A DNA stretch of 64,000 nucleotides from Isochrysis galbana. Taxonomy: Eukaryota; Haptophyta; Isochrysidales; Isochrysidaceae. The notes beneath the pieces were generated by a model. That model worked only from the letters and a program-made list of their open reading frames with translations, did not search any database and was not told where the DNA came from. The stretch covers positions 3,662,574-3,726,573 of the forward strand of contig CM030942.1 of the NCBI GenBank assembly GCA_018136815.1. Reading direction: 5' to 3'. Shown here in pieces: positions 1 to 10,737 of this stretch (the first letter of the stretch is position 1; each line of letters begins with the position of its first letter). Position numbers and translations under genes: made by a program.

Positions 1-43
1 TTATGTATATTGTATCATCAGCTATCAGTAAACTGATAGGGTC

Positions 44-577
44 ATGGAGCGCGCGCTGTCGCCCTCCCTCGCTGCCGCCGCCCTCGCCGAGATGGACGAA
101 GCAATGAAGGACACGCCGCTGTCGCCGAAGCGACCGCGCCAGGACGACCCCCCCAGTCAGGTGGGCACAGGAGCCGGCGAGCCACGCCCGCGCATCACCA
201 CGAACGCCACGAACGCCACGAACAAGGCCGCCATACTGGCAGTAGCCAGCATGCAACACATCTTCAGCACAACCCACAGCCACACCACCCACATCACACC
301 AGAGGGACGCTCCAACAGGGGAGACCTCCGGGCCCGGCCCTTAAACAACCGCGATACCGCCCTCGCGCTCCGGCGCGAGGGGCTTGCCCGGCATCATCAC
401 AGGCAGGTCCCCAATTGGGGAATGCCGCATCAAAACAAGGGAAAGATCAATGACAATGAGCAGACTGGGGCCCCCAACAAGGGGGACAGGAGCCAAAGGG
501 GAGGCGGCACAGGAGGGATGCCCTCCAGTGACGCCCAAGGACGCCGAGTCGCTTGCTCGTGCTCGGAGGGAGGCTAG
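44..577 (+). CDS. Unrecognised ORF, possibly from a mobile element
   Basis: An open frame of 177 codons starts with ATG at 44. I recognise no domain. It begins MERA and later has a stretch (AAILAVASMQHIF) that resembles the MERA start and VATMALRSMQGVF stretch of the 1.13-kb elements elsewhere in this window, in the same order but with a longer spacing. As in those elements, the DNA is rich in short stem-loops, for example the pair around CCTCGCG/CGCGAGG near 361-380 and TCCCCAATTGGGGA near 409. No terminal repeats or target duplication can be seen because the window starts just upstream. It could equally be a spurious frame in GC-rich DNA. Confidence 0.25.
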   Translation: MERALSPSLAAAALAEMDEAMKDTPLSPKRPRQDDPPSQVGTGAGEPRPRITTNATNATNKAAILAVASMQHIFSTTHSHTTHITPEGRSNRGDLRARPLNNRDTALALRREGLARHHHRQVPNWGMPHQNKGKINDNEQTGAPNKGDRSQRGGGTGGMPSSDAQGRRVACSCSEGG

Positions 578-719
578 AGCGTGGAGAGCGGGCGGCGGGG
601 TATCGTTCGAGGCGGCAGAGTTGGAGACGAATCGGGGAGGATCGGAGGAATGGATCGCGGATGCATTGATCGCCGCCACTCGCACGATGGCGGCAGCGGT
701 GTTATTGAGAGGGAGGCAA

Positions 720-875
720 AGGCGGCTTGCCTTCATTTGGTCTCCTTTCCCTCAGGGTTTCTTCCCCTCCCTGTGGGGACTCTCACCCTACCATGAGCCC
801 CCCCGCGAGCACCCCGAAGGAGAGTCCCAGGAGCACCACGTACGCGACGAGAACGGCGTCGCCTTGGCTCGGGAG
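720..875 (-). pseudogene. Partial copy of a cytochrome b561 last exon plus 3' UTR
   Basis: Read on the minus strand, this stretch encodes SQGDAVLVAYVVLLGL followed by a glycine run and LMVG and a stop. That closely matches the end of the cytochrome b561 gene at 18788-19400, which has SQGDAVIVAYGVLLGL at the same place. The DNA after the stop (about 60 bases) is also shared, and is found a third time at 21627-21690. Nothing upstream on this strand (876-1300) can be joined to it as the remaining helices, so I read it as a truncated duplicate, not a working gene. A real paralogue with divergent upstream exons is possible but not visible. Confidence 0.55.
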
Positions 876-1269
876 CTCAACGCTGCAACCCATCCCCTTC
901 TCTCTATTACGAGAGTTTTACCTGGATGTTTGGGCGGTGTGGCGGCACCCAAGTTACAACGCGGCGTCTCCTGTTCTTCGATATATGAGTAGTCGAACAG
1001 CCAACGGCGAAAGGCGGCGAGATATCACGACGGGCTCGGCACGTCACGCGCGAGCTAAACGACGAGGTACGGGGGTCTCCTGACAGAGCGCAGCGAAAGG
1101 GGAGGGAGATCCATCCTCCGTGGTCGAAAGGGGACGAGTGAAGGCGGACTTCCGCATCGAGAGCCGACGCTAGCGACGGAGACAACGGCAGCCAGGTATA
1201 CGATATCGAGCCTTGCTTCCCGCGTACCGCCGTCCATACACGCCAGCGGTTGCGGACCTTGCGAATCAT

Positions 1270-2390
1270 CGAATCATCCGAGCTGGACGGACGGGCAACA
1301 ACGACGAGCGGGGCGACCCTAGCCACGGCCGCCACTCCCTATCAATCGCGGCGACACTCGAAACATTCGATGGCTCGGAACTGGAACTCGAACCAGCCTG
1401 GAGCCGCCAACTGGCTTGATTGTAGGTCACGCGCTTGAGATAGGAGAGAGGTGGCGGACGTGGCCGGACGAGAAGGAGTACGGCGGCAATAGTCCAGAAT
1501 CCAGAATGACGGGCATCCATTACATCGCCATCGCACCGGCAATGCCCACGTAGGTGCGGCTGCGCATCGAGCCGCGATGAGGGGACATGGGAAGGTTTGC
1601 CATTGCGTGCTGGCGACCAGGAACAATGCAAGTCGGCATGAGCGGAGGAAGGTTGGGCGAAAGGTAGAGTCCCGTAGCCTTAGTGTGCCCCGTTCCATGT
1701 TGCCATGGATGGACATATTGCGTAGCTTCGAGACCCCGAGTAGAGACTTAGCGTAGTGGTGCATTTTCGGGTTCTCCACCGCTAGAAACGGAGCCCTGGC
1801 GTTCGGGCGACGGCGGAATTGCTTTGCGCTTTGCGGCGGAGATCGTATCGGACATGCGCTGCGGGTTGGAGTGGATCCACCTTAAGCCAGCGTTCGAGAG
1901 ATAGGTACACGGCGGGTGCGCGATAATCAAGTCCCATCCGAGGTCTTGGACGAGATCCGCGTCCCCTTCGAAGTGCGGAACGTAGTCGACGTCGGACGGA
2001 AACAAATCGCACGTCGCCACATCAGCGCCAGCGAGAAAAAACATCGACGAGACCACTCCACTCGTCTCGCCGATAACCAAGACGCGAGGAAGGACACGAG
2101 ATGCCGTCGGCCTGTACGGCCTCGACGTCACGCCTAATGTCGCTGAGCGCGGTACAGATTTCGTCGAAGTGAATAGGTAGCACCTGAGCTGGAGACTCAG
2201 GCGATTGGCTAGGACGCAGAACAAGCTGCGCCGCCTCGGCAATATCTTTCGGCATTACGTGCGCGGCACCGTGGGCGGCGGCGCGTTGGAAAGCGAGATC
2301 GATAACGTACGAGAGGGTCTCGCCCTCCTTCAAGGAAGGACGAGTGCGCGCGAGATGTATGAGCAAATCTTCAGCGGCCGGAACCAAGAA
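1270..2390 (-). pseudogene. Decayed 5' region of a methyltransferase-bearing retroelement
   Basis: On the minus strand, from 2387 downward, three frames in succession carry the same modules as the 5' part of the gypsy element at 29000-30150: a leader with LPIHFDEICTALSDI (there LPTHFDELCAELAAI); a SAM-binding-like start VLVIGETSGVVSSMFFLAGA; DLIIAHPPCTYLSNAG; VENPKMHHYAKSL; and near 1500-1600 a stretch equivalent to RSRTYVGIAGAM. The HPPCTYLS and VENPxMH motifs belong to a phage-type DNA cytosine-methyltransferase-like family. Frameshifts separate the modules, so this copy is dead. No protease or reverse transcriptase remains attached; the copy ends near 1270. It shows that the methyltransferase-like module belongs to the element family and is not a one-off capture. 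Confidence 0.7.
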
Positions 2391-2404
2391 CCAAAGTCAG
2401 GCAC

Positions 2405-2500
2405 ACTGAAAGCTGGCAAAGCGGAACGACAGCGGAAACGGAATTGTAGGCAAAGCGGAATTGCTTGATTGTAGGCAAAGCGGAACTGGAGCCGCCAACT
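2405..2500. repeat. Short tandem repeat with unit TTGTAGGCAAAGCGGAA
   Basis: The unit (T)TGTAGGCAAAGCGGAA occurs about three times, the first copy partial. The last copy leads into CTGGAGCCGCCAACTGGC, which also occurs at about 1398-1416 next to another TTGATTGTAGG. These paired motifs bracket the decayed methyltransferase region, so they may be remnants of the element's ends. Confidence 0.5.
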
Positions 2501-2559
2501 GGCGACGGAGTGGCTCAGAGCCCTCCGGTAGCGCTCGACTCGACACCCCGTCGCCTGCT

Positions 2560-2720
2560 CCTCCGCCTCCGCCTCCGCCTCCGCCCATGACGCCGCCCTC
2601 GCCGCCGCCGTCTCTTCCACCCTCTGCGCCTCCTCCCTCGCCTCCGCCTCCTCCGTCGTCTCCGCCTCCGCCCTCGCCACCACCCCCGTCGAGGCCGCCG
2701 CCGTCTCCGCCTCCTCCGTA
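2560..2720. repeat. CCG/CCT triplet-rich tract
   Basis: Imperfect repeats of CCG, CCT and GCC run for about 160 bases. They give long proline or glycine runs in several frames, none convincing as a gene. From here to 3765 I see no supported gene; 3440-3500 is a C-run/G-run hairpin-like stretch. Confidence 0.6.
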
Positions 2721-3764
2721 CCGACGGTGGCGCGCGCCTACCGTCGGTGTATGATACGGGCCCACTCCACCGACGCGCGCGCCGCGCTGCCCGCCCCTCT
2801 CCCCTCTCCTGCCTCTCCTTCCTAGCCCACGAAGGACCTCCGAGGCTTCGTCAAGCGCGCTCGCGCTAGCCGCCGTCCCTGTGTCTGGTCTAGCGTGCCC
2901 GGCACGCGCGCGGGGCGCCGCGCCTGCGGCCAAAGCCACGGGGCAGTGGCAGTCTGACCCTCTGACCTCTGACTCTACGACATCACTCATGCCAGAGCAG
3001 CTCTCCCAGCAGCCTCAAAGGGGCCGAGGAGGGACTGCAGCACAAGGAGTTGGGCAAGCGCCAGGTATTGGGTAGACACAGACACGGAGTAAGTTCTTTA
3101 CGCTGTACGGACTCCGACGAAAAGAAAGGAAAGAGCGCGTGCACGACGGGCCGAGAGAGGAGAGGGGGGGAGGGAGATCTTACCTGAAATAGGCTGATCG
3201 AGGATTTGCTGAACGCCGACCAAAGATGGCTCGTGGCTACCGCCGTGGAGGTGGCCTGAATACGTTAGAGAGTCTTTCTTTCCAAGGAGAAGGAGAAGGA
3301 GAGAGAGGAAGCCCCCTCTTCCGCTCGGCGTCTTGATGATGTCCTGCTCGGGTCTCGAGCCGCTCCATTTGGCCACCCCGGAGAGCTGAGGAGGGATGGA
3401 AAGCCAATCAAATCCGAGTCCTTCGATGAAAGTCGGCGGCGCTCGGCGCGCCCCCCCCCTCACCCTCCGGGGGGGAGGGGGCGAGGGGCGCGGATTTTGC
3501 GCGGGGGGAATCCGCTAGAGACGCCGCCGCACGCTGCACTGTCTTATCACTTGGGAGGTGGAGAAGGATTATGATTATGGGATTATGGGTCGGCACGACC
3601 GCAAGAGGACGGCTTCACCTATTCGACGAGATCTTTGAGTACTTTACTTGAGCCGCCTTCTGGATCATATCCTTCTGGCTGAATGATTGTTCTTCTATAT
3701 GACGAGAGACTCGAGACTCGTCTCAAAGGGATTACACATGAATCCTTAGAGACGGCGGCGGCGG

Positions 3765-4110
3765 CGGGAGGGAGGATGGCGCGGACGGACGGACGAGGAG
3801 AGGAAGAGAGAGAGAAGAAGAGACAAGGACTGTGTGCTCTACAGATCGAATCGAGAGAGAGAGAGAGGTTGGGGCGGGAGAGAGAGAGGAGAGAGGAGGC
3901 CGAGAGGGGAGAGAGATCTTGGAGAGGGTTGTGAGAGGACTAGGAGAGAGAGAGAAGAGAAAACGAGAGATTACAATATTTGTCACAGGATGTGTGTGGG
4001 CTGAAATCCGCCGTCGGGAGAAGCTGAAGAGAAGCGGAGGGGGTGGGGGAGAGAGAGAGGGAAGGAGAGAGAAAGCGGGGGGAGGGGGGGAGGGGGGAGG
4101 TCAGGAGAAG
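3765..4110. repeat. Long GA-rich (polypurine) tract upstream of a gene
   Basis: The plus strand is almost pure A and G, mostly GAGA and GGGA runs, for about 350 bases. It ends about 100 bases before the likely start of the IQ/membrane protein gene at 4220. Similar strand-asymmetric tracts lie next to the starts of at least four other genes in this window. Confidence 0.7.
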
Positions 4111-4219
4111 GACGGGTGCGGTACGCCGAGGTCCGAAGGGCGACGGATCGACGACGGACGAGAAGTGCGGGTGGGGGGCGTGCACGCTCCTTCCAGCCGA
4201 ACTCCCCCCATTTCAGTAC

Positions 4220-6920
4220 ATGGCGCCTCCCACTCTCTCGCGCGCCCACCATCGCTCTTCTCGGCACGTAGCCGCTGCTAAGCAGCTCAAGTTTGAGGCG
4301 CACCGCCAGCGAGTGCGGCTGCTTGCGCTCATGATGCTTGCCCAGCGCCGCGGCGTACCCCTCTCGCCCCACCTCCTCCCCCTTTGGGCTCTCGCTAGCC
4401 CCCTGCAGATCTGCTCCGTCCTTGCCATCCAGCGTGCCTACCGCTCGCAGCTCGCCAGGAGAAGAGCTGCGCTTCGCCTGCAGAGTTTGATGTGCAAGCG
4501 CGGACCGCACTCATCCGGTGTCCGTCCCTTTATTTCAACCCTGCGGTACCAATTCCACCTTGTCAGCGCGTTCTCGCTCACCTCGCTCGTCATCTTTGAG
4601 ATTGCGCTTATGGTGAAGAGGTCGCGTGCGGCCAATCTAGCGCACACTATCAGCAACCTGCCATACAATTTGTACCTGGTGCACGTGATCTACTCGTACC
4701 TGCGCCGTGGAAGCGCGGGCCAGGTTGATAACGACCAGTGTCGCTCTGGTATGCTCGATGCGCTCGCAGCGAGCGCCCTCTGCTACATTATCACCCTGCT
4801 GGTGCGCTACATGTGCGAGGCCGATGGACTGGTTTTGGAGATGAGGATCTCCGACGAGTTCTTGGGCCTCCGCTCCATCCACATGGCCGTCATCATCGGC
4901 ATCTCGTCCTGCTCCGATCAGGCGCATCGACTCTACAGCACCCAGATGACCTACCTTCTTTTCCTCTTGTCTTTCGTGAGATCACACTGCATGCCAGAAA
5001 AGAGTTTGGCGTTCATGATGTTGCGCGGCCCCGTTATCTTCATTGCCGCCGATGTGTTGGCACGAAAGCTCAGCGTCGAGGCGATAAGACACACAAGTGC
5101 GAGAGAGAATACTATGGGCGAGCTGGGATTTGCCCTCGACGTCACGAATTCTCCCTGCCCTCTCGCCGAATTGGTTGATGTCTCTGCCATTCAGCACGAG
5201 TGGGAAGAGGGCTTGTGCTCGCGCATCGCCGGATCAGTTGTCGCGCATAATCTCTTCATACATTGCCTTGCCAAGCTCATTTGGACCTGCGTCTCTTCGG
5301 GTGACAACTTACCCATCAGTTTCTTTACTACTCGCATTACCATCCTCCTGCCTACTGTGGGGGTTCTTGGATATCTGTTCGCCAAGCTGAGCCCCTCGAG
5401 GCTTGCAGGCCATCAAGTGCGACGTGCGTTCACGGTCTTGCTATTCGGCGTGCACATCGTCCACGCCTGCCAGGCGTCGCTTGATATCGTGTCGGCGCTC
5501 CGCACGAGATCCGTCAGTGTTGTAGAGCACCTCGCTGCCTCAGACGCCAGTGACCCATCCTTGGACGAAGTCGAGCCGCAGTGCCGCATCGGGTTTCTTG
5601 GGACGCAAGCCGTAGGTTCACACACGGCGCTCTTAGCAACGCTTCTCGAGTCGATGATGGCATTTGGCAAAGGCCTAGTTTGGGCTGTCCTCCCGCTTCC
5701 GCCAAGGTTGCGAGCAACGCTTGTGTTTGTTGCCTGCCTCAAACAGACACTCTGGTCGATCCACCATGCGATCATCATGGACGAGACCGAGGCCGCGCTA
5801 GGTGCATTCTGGAGGGAGCTGACACTATCGCTTCTTGGCGTGGCCACGGTGAGTGCCGTGCATGTTGATAGGGGACGTGAGCGGAGGTGCCGTCCCCCGA
5901 GGTCACTATACCGCGCCAGTGAGAGTGCCACGAGTCCTCGAGACACAGTGAAGAGTGCCTCTATGCCTGTGATAGACTCTCGCCCAGGATTTCACCATGT
6001 GGGCCCCACGAGGGTCTCCATCTCATCTCGAGCGAGTCCTCGTTTTCCCACCCGGTCCTGAACTCCTCCTTGGCCCTTACTGACGCGTCTCCGGCATTGG
6101 CTCCCAACCCATCTTCCTGCAGGCCTACATCGGAGTGCATGGCGCGCTTGCATCCTGGTGGCAAAGAGGTCGAATGCTTGAAGAGCTCGAACTGAGCCGT
6201 CGGACGCAGCTGCAAATCGCAGCTACAATTGTGATTCGGGCCTCCATTGCCTCCGATATCGCACATAATGGAGCCGATGATGCACAGTGTCGAGTCACTT
6301 CTGTGCCACCGCCGTGTACGCCCGACATGTGCACTTCCTTCAGCAATGACGCTTCTAGTAGCGTCTCCCACTCTCCAGTACATGAACAGGCCGACATGGA
6401 TTCAAACAACGCGGCAGCGAGTGTGCGGCCCCATGACAGCTCCGTCGGGCTACGCAAACGGAAGGTGGCAGCGGCTCGACGTGAGTCGTATTCAGCGGGC
6501 ACTGCGTCTTCGGCGCTCCGCGGTCAGAATGATGACGACCTTATCGGTCTCCTTGGCTCTCGAGAGCCCACACTTCACACAGCCCTCGAGGCGATTTGCG
6601 GTCATGCGCCTCGGGAGCCGAGCCGATGTGACCCGGAAGGTGCAAGCCATGGAAGTGACGGGGCACTCCTCACAAAAAGGAGATTCCATCACTGCGCATC
6701 CGCCCTCTCAAGCCTTGGCATCACCTCAAATCCTGGCATTGGCGACATTTCCTCGATGTTGCAGCAAGGGCTTTCATCCTTGGGCCCTATGGCAAGCACT
6801 GCTGCCGGCGTGGTCCTTCCATATCCTGCGAAGGAACCGTCAGCCTCTGCAACCTCATCGACTTCTAGCCTGATTGAAAGAAGCTCTAGTAACGCTTCAA
6901 GGTCGAGCCAAAGCAGGTGA
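4220..6920 (+). CDS. Multi-membrane-span protein with an IQ motif, two exons
   Basis: I join exon 1 (4220-5848) and exon 2 (6123-6920). The intron has a clean donor ACG|GTGAGT and acceptor TGCAG|GCC, phase 0, giving 808 residues. I chose the ATG at 4220 because the frame upstream is only the GA tract; a start further upstream in another exon is possible. An IQ-type calmodulin-binding motif (AIQRAYRSQLARRRAALRLQ) lies near residue 72. At least six to eight hydrophobic segments follow between about residues 105 and 540, for example LTSLVIFEIALMV and ALCYIITLLVRYM. The C-terminal 260 residues are polar, Ser-rich and probably cytoplasmic. I recognise no named family. Calmodulin binding and membrane location are inferences from the motif and the hydrophobic segments. 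Confidence 0.65.
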
Positions 6921-7670
6921 CAAGGCGGAATATTACCCATGTAGCTGCCGGTATTTTCCTTATGCACCTCCACCCACCCCCTCCACCACTTCCTTGCCGT
7001 GCCGACCTGCTCGGTCCCACTTCTTGGCGCCCGGGCGCTACTAGTAGCTAGTAGTTGCAACTAGTACATACTGGTTTCCCTCACAGTGGAGATGCGACAC
7101 CCTGCCTCTCAGCCGCTCATGCGCCGTTAGCACTAAGCCCTTCCCTTGTCGCGCCCTTACGCTTTGCCCCACACACAGCTCGCTCTCGACTGCCTCCACA
7201 CACAGGGGGGTCGGGAAACGCCTTGAAATGTCGTCAAATGCGCCTCGGGCGCAGGGGCAGGGACGCAATAAATAATTTTTCCAACTGCCAGCTGGGAAGG
7301 TGCAAGTCCGAAGTTTTTTCTGCAGTGAAGGTGCAGGTGAAGGTGAGGGTGCAGGAACTGCAGGTGAAGGTGAAGACACGGTGAACGGGGCGCGCTGGGC
7401 GGCCAGTAGCCCCACAAGGTGGCTGTTGATCGTGCTCGCGTGGGATGATTGCAAGTTGAGAGCCAAAAGTGATCAAGTGGTGGGGCACACCACCCATGTT
7501 ATCGGGAAAAATAAGGAGGCACCTGCACTGCACGCACACGATGGCGCTCGTCGTCGCAAAGGCCGCGGTGGTTGCCTGGGGGGGACCACCGCGAAAAATA
7601 CTTACTGGGTCGGTTCCTCAATAAGGCTGTGAATAGGTTTGGTTTGGAGCTATTATATTTGAACCCAAAG
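6921..7670. other. Intergenic stretch, no supported gene
   Basis: This holds the 3' flank of the previous gene and a short run of GGTGAAGGTG-type repeats at about 7325-7380. The open frames here look like chance frames in GC-rich DNA. Confidence 0.5.
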
Positions 7671-7830
7671 TGCCCTTCGGCTATCTAGATAGATACAGAT
7701 AGTGCCCTTCGGCTATCTAGATAGATACAGATAGTTGCCCTTCGCAACCTATTATCAGTATTATTAGTATTATCTAGATCTAGATAGTAAGCCTGCCTTT
7801 CATTATCAGTATTATCAGTAATATCAAGAT
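7671..7830. repeat. Two 32-bp repeats with palindrome CTATCTAGATAG, then ATTATCAGTA repeats
   Basis: The unit TGCCCTTCGGCTATCTAGAT plus the following 12 bases occurs twice, head to tail, at 7671-7702 and 7703-7734. Each contains the perfect palindrome CTATCTAGATAG followed by ATACAGATAG. Next come TATTATCAGTATTAT-type repeats and a second CTAGATCTAGATAG palindrome. The same 23-base core recurs twice at 9567-9621, in the same orientation, on the other side of the chromodomain ORF and LINE piece. Confidence 0.8.
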
Positions 7831-8100
7831 AGTAGGCCCGATGGCGCAAAGGACTCGGGCCCCGGACTCCGCAAACGGGGCCCTAGGGGTTAGTCGAGCA
7901 AGTCCAATCCGTCACACATACAAATGGAGCAAGTCGAGCACGATTCACCGGATTACAACGTTTATTTAACGTAAGAAACTCACAATCACAACCCTAGGAC
8001 CTTCCGCCGCCGGCGCCAAGACAAGGCGAGAAGAAAAAGAAGAGAGAAAAGGCGGGGGAGCAACGCGCTTGGCGCGCTACTTCGTGGCGCGAAGGGTCCC

Positions 8101-8562
8101 ATGGGGGGGCGCCGGAAGCGTTCAGCTTCAACGCTGCCGGCGGGAGACGACACCATTTTGTGGGAGGTCGACCACATCGTCGCCAAGCGCCTGCAGAAAG
8201 GAGAGGTGCAGTACCTCATACGCTGGGAGGGCTACGACGACAAGCACGACTCGTGGGAGCCTCTGCAGAATCTGGCAAGACTCGAGCCCGACGTCTCGGC
8301 ATTCGAGGCCAAGCAAAAGAATGAGGATGAGGACGATGCCTTCGCCGCGAACATCGCGGCAAAGCGGGCAGCAGCTCAGTCTCGGCGCCTGAAGCAGCCC
8401 ACACTCTCAGGGGTCATTGTCCACGCGTCGGGCGCCGCGACTGTGACAGAGTCTCGTGTCGTCACCTCCTCGAGCGTCACCTCCTCTAGCAGCGACGTCG
8501 ACGGCGGAGGAGAAGATGGCGCAGACTCGGTCGCGAGCGGAGATTTGTGGTTTGATGTTTGA
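8101..8562 (+). CDS. Chromodomain protein, short
   Basis: This 153-codon frame holds a chromodomain at about residues 20-65: WEVDHIVAKRLQKGEVQYLI, then RWEGYDDKHDSWEPLQNL. The E-V start, the YLIRWEGY core and SWEP fit the family consensus, and aromatic cage positions (W, W, and D/Y neighbours) are present. The rest is low-complexity, rich in Ser, Val and acidic residues. Chromodomains bind methylated histone tails, either in HP1-like chromatin proteins or at the end of retroelement integrases. No integrase is found next to it, and the frame stops right where a LINE 3' end begins (about 8563), so the LINE may have cut it short. It could be an HP1-like host exon or an orphan retroelement end. 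Confidence 0.6.
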   Translation: MGGRRKRSASTLPAGDDTILWEVDHIVAKRLQKGEVQYLIRWEGYDDKHDSWEPLQNLARLEPDVSAFEAKQKNEDEDDAFAANIAAKRAAAQSRRLKQPTLSGVIVHASGAATVTESRVVTSSSVTSSSSDVDGGGEDGADSVASGDLWFDV

Positions 8563-9440
8563 TCTCCACCTGCCTTGCAGCTCGTCCCTCGTGCGCTACC
8601 TAGGGGCTGGGTGTTTGGGGTTTCCTGTAGCAGACGGTGTGTTCCGATCCCCGATAGGTTGTCCACTCCTTCCTCCTGCGCCATCGGGCTATCGGTTTCC
8701 ATGTTTCCTTATTGAGTCCGTGGGGTGGGCGGTTAAATCGCGGGGAGTTCTGAGGGCGGGGGACAGGTAGGCGGGTGAGACGTGGGACGCGGCTTTGTGT
8801 CGTGCGCGGTTAGGCGAGTCTATCCACTATGCGGAGCGCTTGCGCTACCGCGGACAGGTTTGTGCCCAGCGTTAGCGTGCCTTTATCGTTGATCGTAAAG
8901 ACGGGGGCGCATAGCTCTCGCGGGGACTTGAGCTTAGGTTTTCTTCCCTGGGAGGCTTTTCTGGTGCGTGCAGCCGAGGGTCTATCCGGGGGTACGAGGC
9001 CTCTAGCGAGGACTGTGAATCTGCTCAGGGTCTTTTTGATGACCGGCACGTGGTGGAAGGCATAGTTGTCAAATTCTACTTTGTAGAAGTCACCTATTAT
9101 GTACCTCCATGCTATGAGGTAGAGAGCTTTGAGGCTGTCGGGCGTCGGGGTGTTCGGGTATACGAACAGTCTATCCTTGAGTCTCTGGGCCGTCGATCTG
9201 TTTCCATCAGGCGTGTAGCTTGTCACAGCTTCTATGGTTAGGAAAATTTGTTGTGTGGAAGGGCACCTGGCCAGGTGTGTCGAATTTTCGCGGTGTTTAC
9301 CGCATAGTCTGCATCTCGTGGTGGTCGCCGTGGCGAACCGGTTTCGTGTGCCTAGCCTTCTGTGGGTGATGTGTTTAAAGTGGTTGTTTGCAGGCAAGAA
9401 CTGTGTGTGTGTGTGTGTATGTGTGTGAAGCGTTGGTGAG
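8563..9440 (-). mobile_element. 3' part of a non-LTR retrotransposon (LINE family B)
   Basis: The minus-strand frame 9397-8810 encodes the C-terminal region of a LINE polyprotein. It has the CCHC-type cluster (CRLCGKHRENSTHLARC), then a conserved tail with RKASQGRKPKLK and CAPVFTINDKGTL ahead of the stop. A 3' UTR of about 240 bases follows down to about 8563. The copy is 5'-truncated near 9400, next to a TG dinucleotide run at 9403-9427. A second, rearranged copy of the same family lies at 57270-58480; tail and 3' UTR align, for example CTACCTAGGGGCTGGGTGT in both. Confidence 0.75.
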
Positions 9441-9566
9441 GCTGTTGTGTGAGCGTGGTCGTTTGCGCGCGCAGCGCGCCTTTAGCTCTGCGCGCCTTGC
9501 ATCTGTGCTGCCTTGGAGGGCCTTGAAGGGCCTATTAATACCTTATTAATAGCTTTCGCGCTTGCA

Positions 9567-9621
9567 GCTATCTAGATAGATACAGATAGCGGCCCAGCGC
9601 TATCTAGATAGATACAGATAG
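9567..9621. repeat. Second pair of CTATCTAGATAG repeats
   Basis: The 23-base core GCTATCTAGATAGATACAGA plus TAG occurs at 9567-9589 and 9599-9621. It is identical to the core of the pair at 7671-7734 and in the same orientation. A shorter variant (CTAATATCTAGATAG) follows near 9643. Confidence 0.8.
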
Positions 9622-9682
9622 TGCCTTTTGAGGGGTAGATAGCCTAATATCTAGATAGTTGTCTAATATATTCACAGCCTTA

Positions 9683-9840
9683 CTTATGGTACCAGGAGCT
9701 TGACCTGTACCTGTACGGCCAGCGAGGGCAGTGGCTCGCGACCGACAAGGGCGCGGCGTGGCACAGCAGCTACTCTCGGCCTAACCTGGCGCAGAATGCT
9801 GTTGACAAGGCGCTCGCCGACCGGCGCGAGTGCCTCGCGA
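9683..9840 (+). pseudogene. Isolated coding-like fragment
   Basis: From about 9686 one frame reads WYQELDLYLYGQRGQWLATD and continues with a normal-looking composition to about ADRRECLAK (9840), then turns into low-complexity sequence. An acceptor-like CTTATGGTACCAG precedes it. I do not recognise the family. It may be a lone exon or a gene fragment. I see nothing to join it to. Confidence 0.3.
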
Positions 9841-10497
9841 AGCCGCATTCTTCAATCTCAACGGCAACATGGCCCAACCAAGACTCAAAAAAAAGGCCCG
9901 TCACCCCCGCCCCCAACGCTAGGCCCAAAGTAGAGCACATGGGCCGACCCCCCGAAACCAAAGAAAAAGCTTTTTCAAAAAGGAACGAGAGGAGAGGGGG
10001 AGCGGGAAGGGGAGAGAGGAAGGGACGAGGGCGATGGCAAACGGAAACCCGGTTATAGGGGTAGTAGGTAATAGTAATAGCGTAGCGGGCATTTTCAAGA
10101 AAATTTTTTTTCAACGGCAACACGGCAACGGGGGTGGTGACGCTAGTTTGGGGGGGGTCGGGGTCGGCTTTACGGCTTTATCATCGTCATCGTTATTCCA
10201 CTGCTGTGCGCTAGTTCGGGGGAGGGGGAGGGGTCGCCTGATGACGTACACAATGCCGGTTTCTAGTTTCTAGTTCGCTCTGAGGTCGCATTTTTACCCC
10301 TGTTTTCGAGGATCGGGGTCGGAGTTCGGGGTCATTTTTTTAAATCGTAAATCGCGGACTTGTGACTTGTGACTTGTATATATATTTATTTATATTCCTA
10401 TTCCTCCTCCTAGATGCTAGATGCTAGATATAGGATGTAGATGGGAAAAACATACGGTGCTGGGGCCTGCAAATGCATTCGAGGCCTACAACCCAGG

Positions 10498-10574
10498 ACG
10501 CGCTTCAAATGCAGCCAAATACATATGACGCGCTTCAAATGCAGCCATATATATATGTGTTTGGCCTATAAATA
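10498..10574 (+). promoter_or_regulatory. Duplicated promoter motif and TATA-like box upstream of the exostosin gene
   Basis: GACGCGCTTCAAATGCAGCC occurs twice (about 10498 and 10526), each followed by an A/T stretch (AAATACATAT, ATATATATAT). CCTATAAATAC at about 10565 looks like a TATA box, roughly 165 bases before the proposed ATG at 10738. A run of C residues (10635-10668) separates them. Promoter function is inference. Confidence 0.4.
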
Positions 10575-10737
10575 CCTTAAATACAACTACAACTATGGAT
10601 TTCCTATCTTGGTTCCCTTCCTCCCAGGCTCCATTCCCCCCCCCCCCCCCCCGCCCCCCCCCCCCCCGATATCTCGCCTCCCCTCCCGTTTGGCTCCCCT
10701 CCCTCTCCCCCACCCGCCCCTTCCGCCCGCGGCGCAC

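Noticed and set aside
2397-2990. Gly-rich 197-codon minus frame
   Set aside because: It is the translation of the CCG/CCT repeat; composition is explained by the repeat, no domain.
4043-4219. Upstream in-frame start for the IQ/membrane protein
   Set aside because: Sequence is the GA tract (MGEREREGERK…), typical of chance frames in polypurine DNA.
7840-7915. tRNA-like or tRNA-derived SINE look (GGCGCAAAGGACTCGGG … GGGGTTAGTCGAGCAAGTCC)
   Set aside because: The T-arm consensus GTTCNANNC is absent and the arms do not pair as a cloverleaf; at best a very decayed SINE.
10441-10737. N-terminal 99 codons in frame with the exostosin
   Set aside because: They translate A/T promoter-like repeats and a C run; the ATG at 10738 precedes normal protein sequence.
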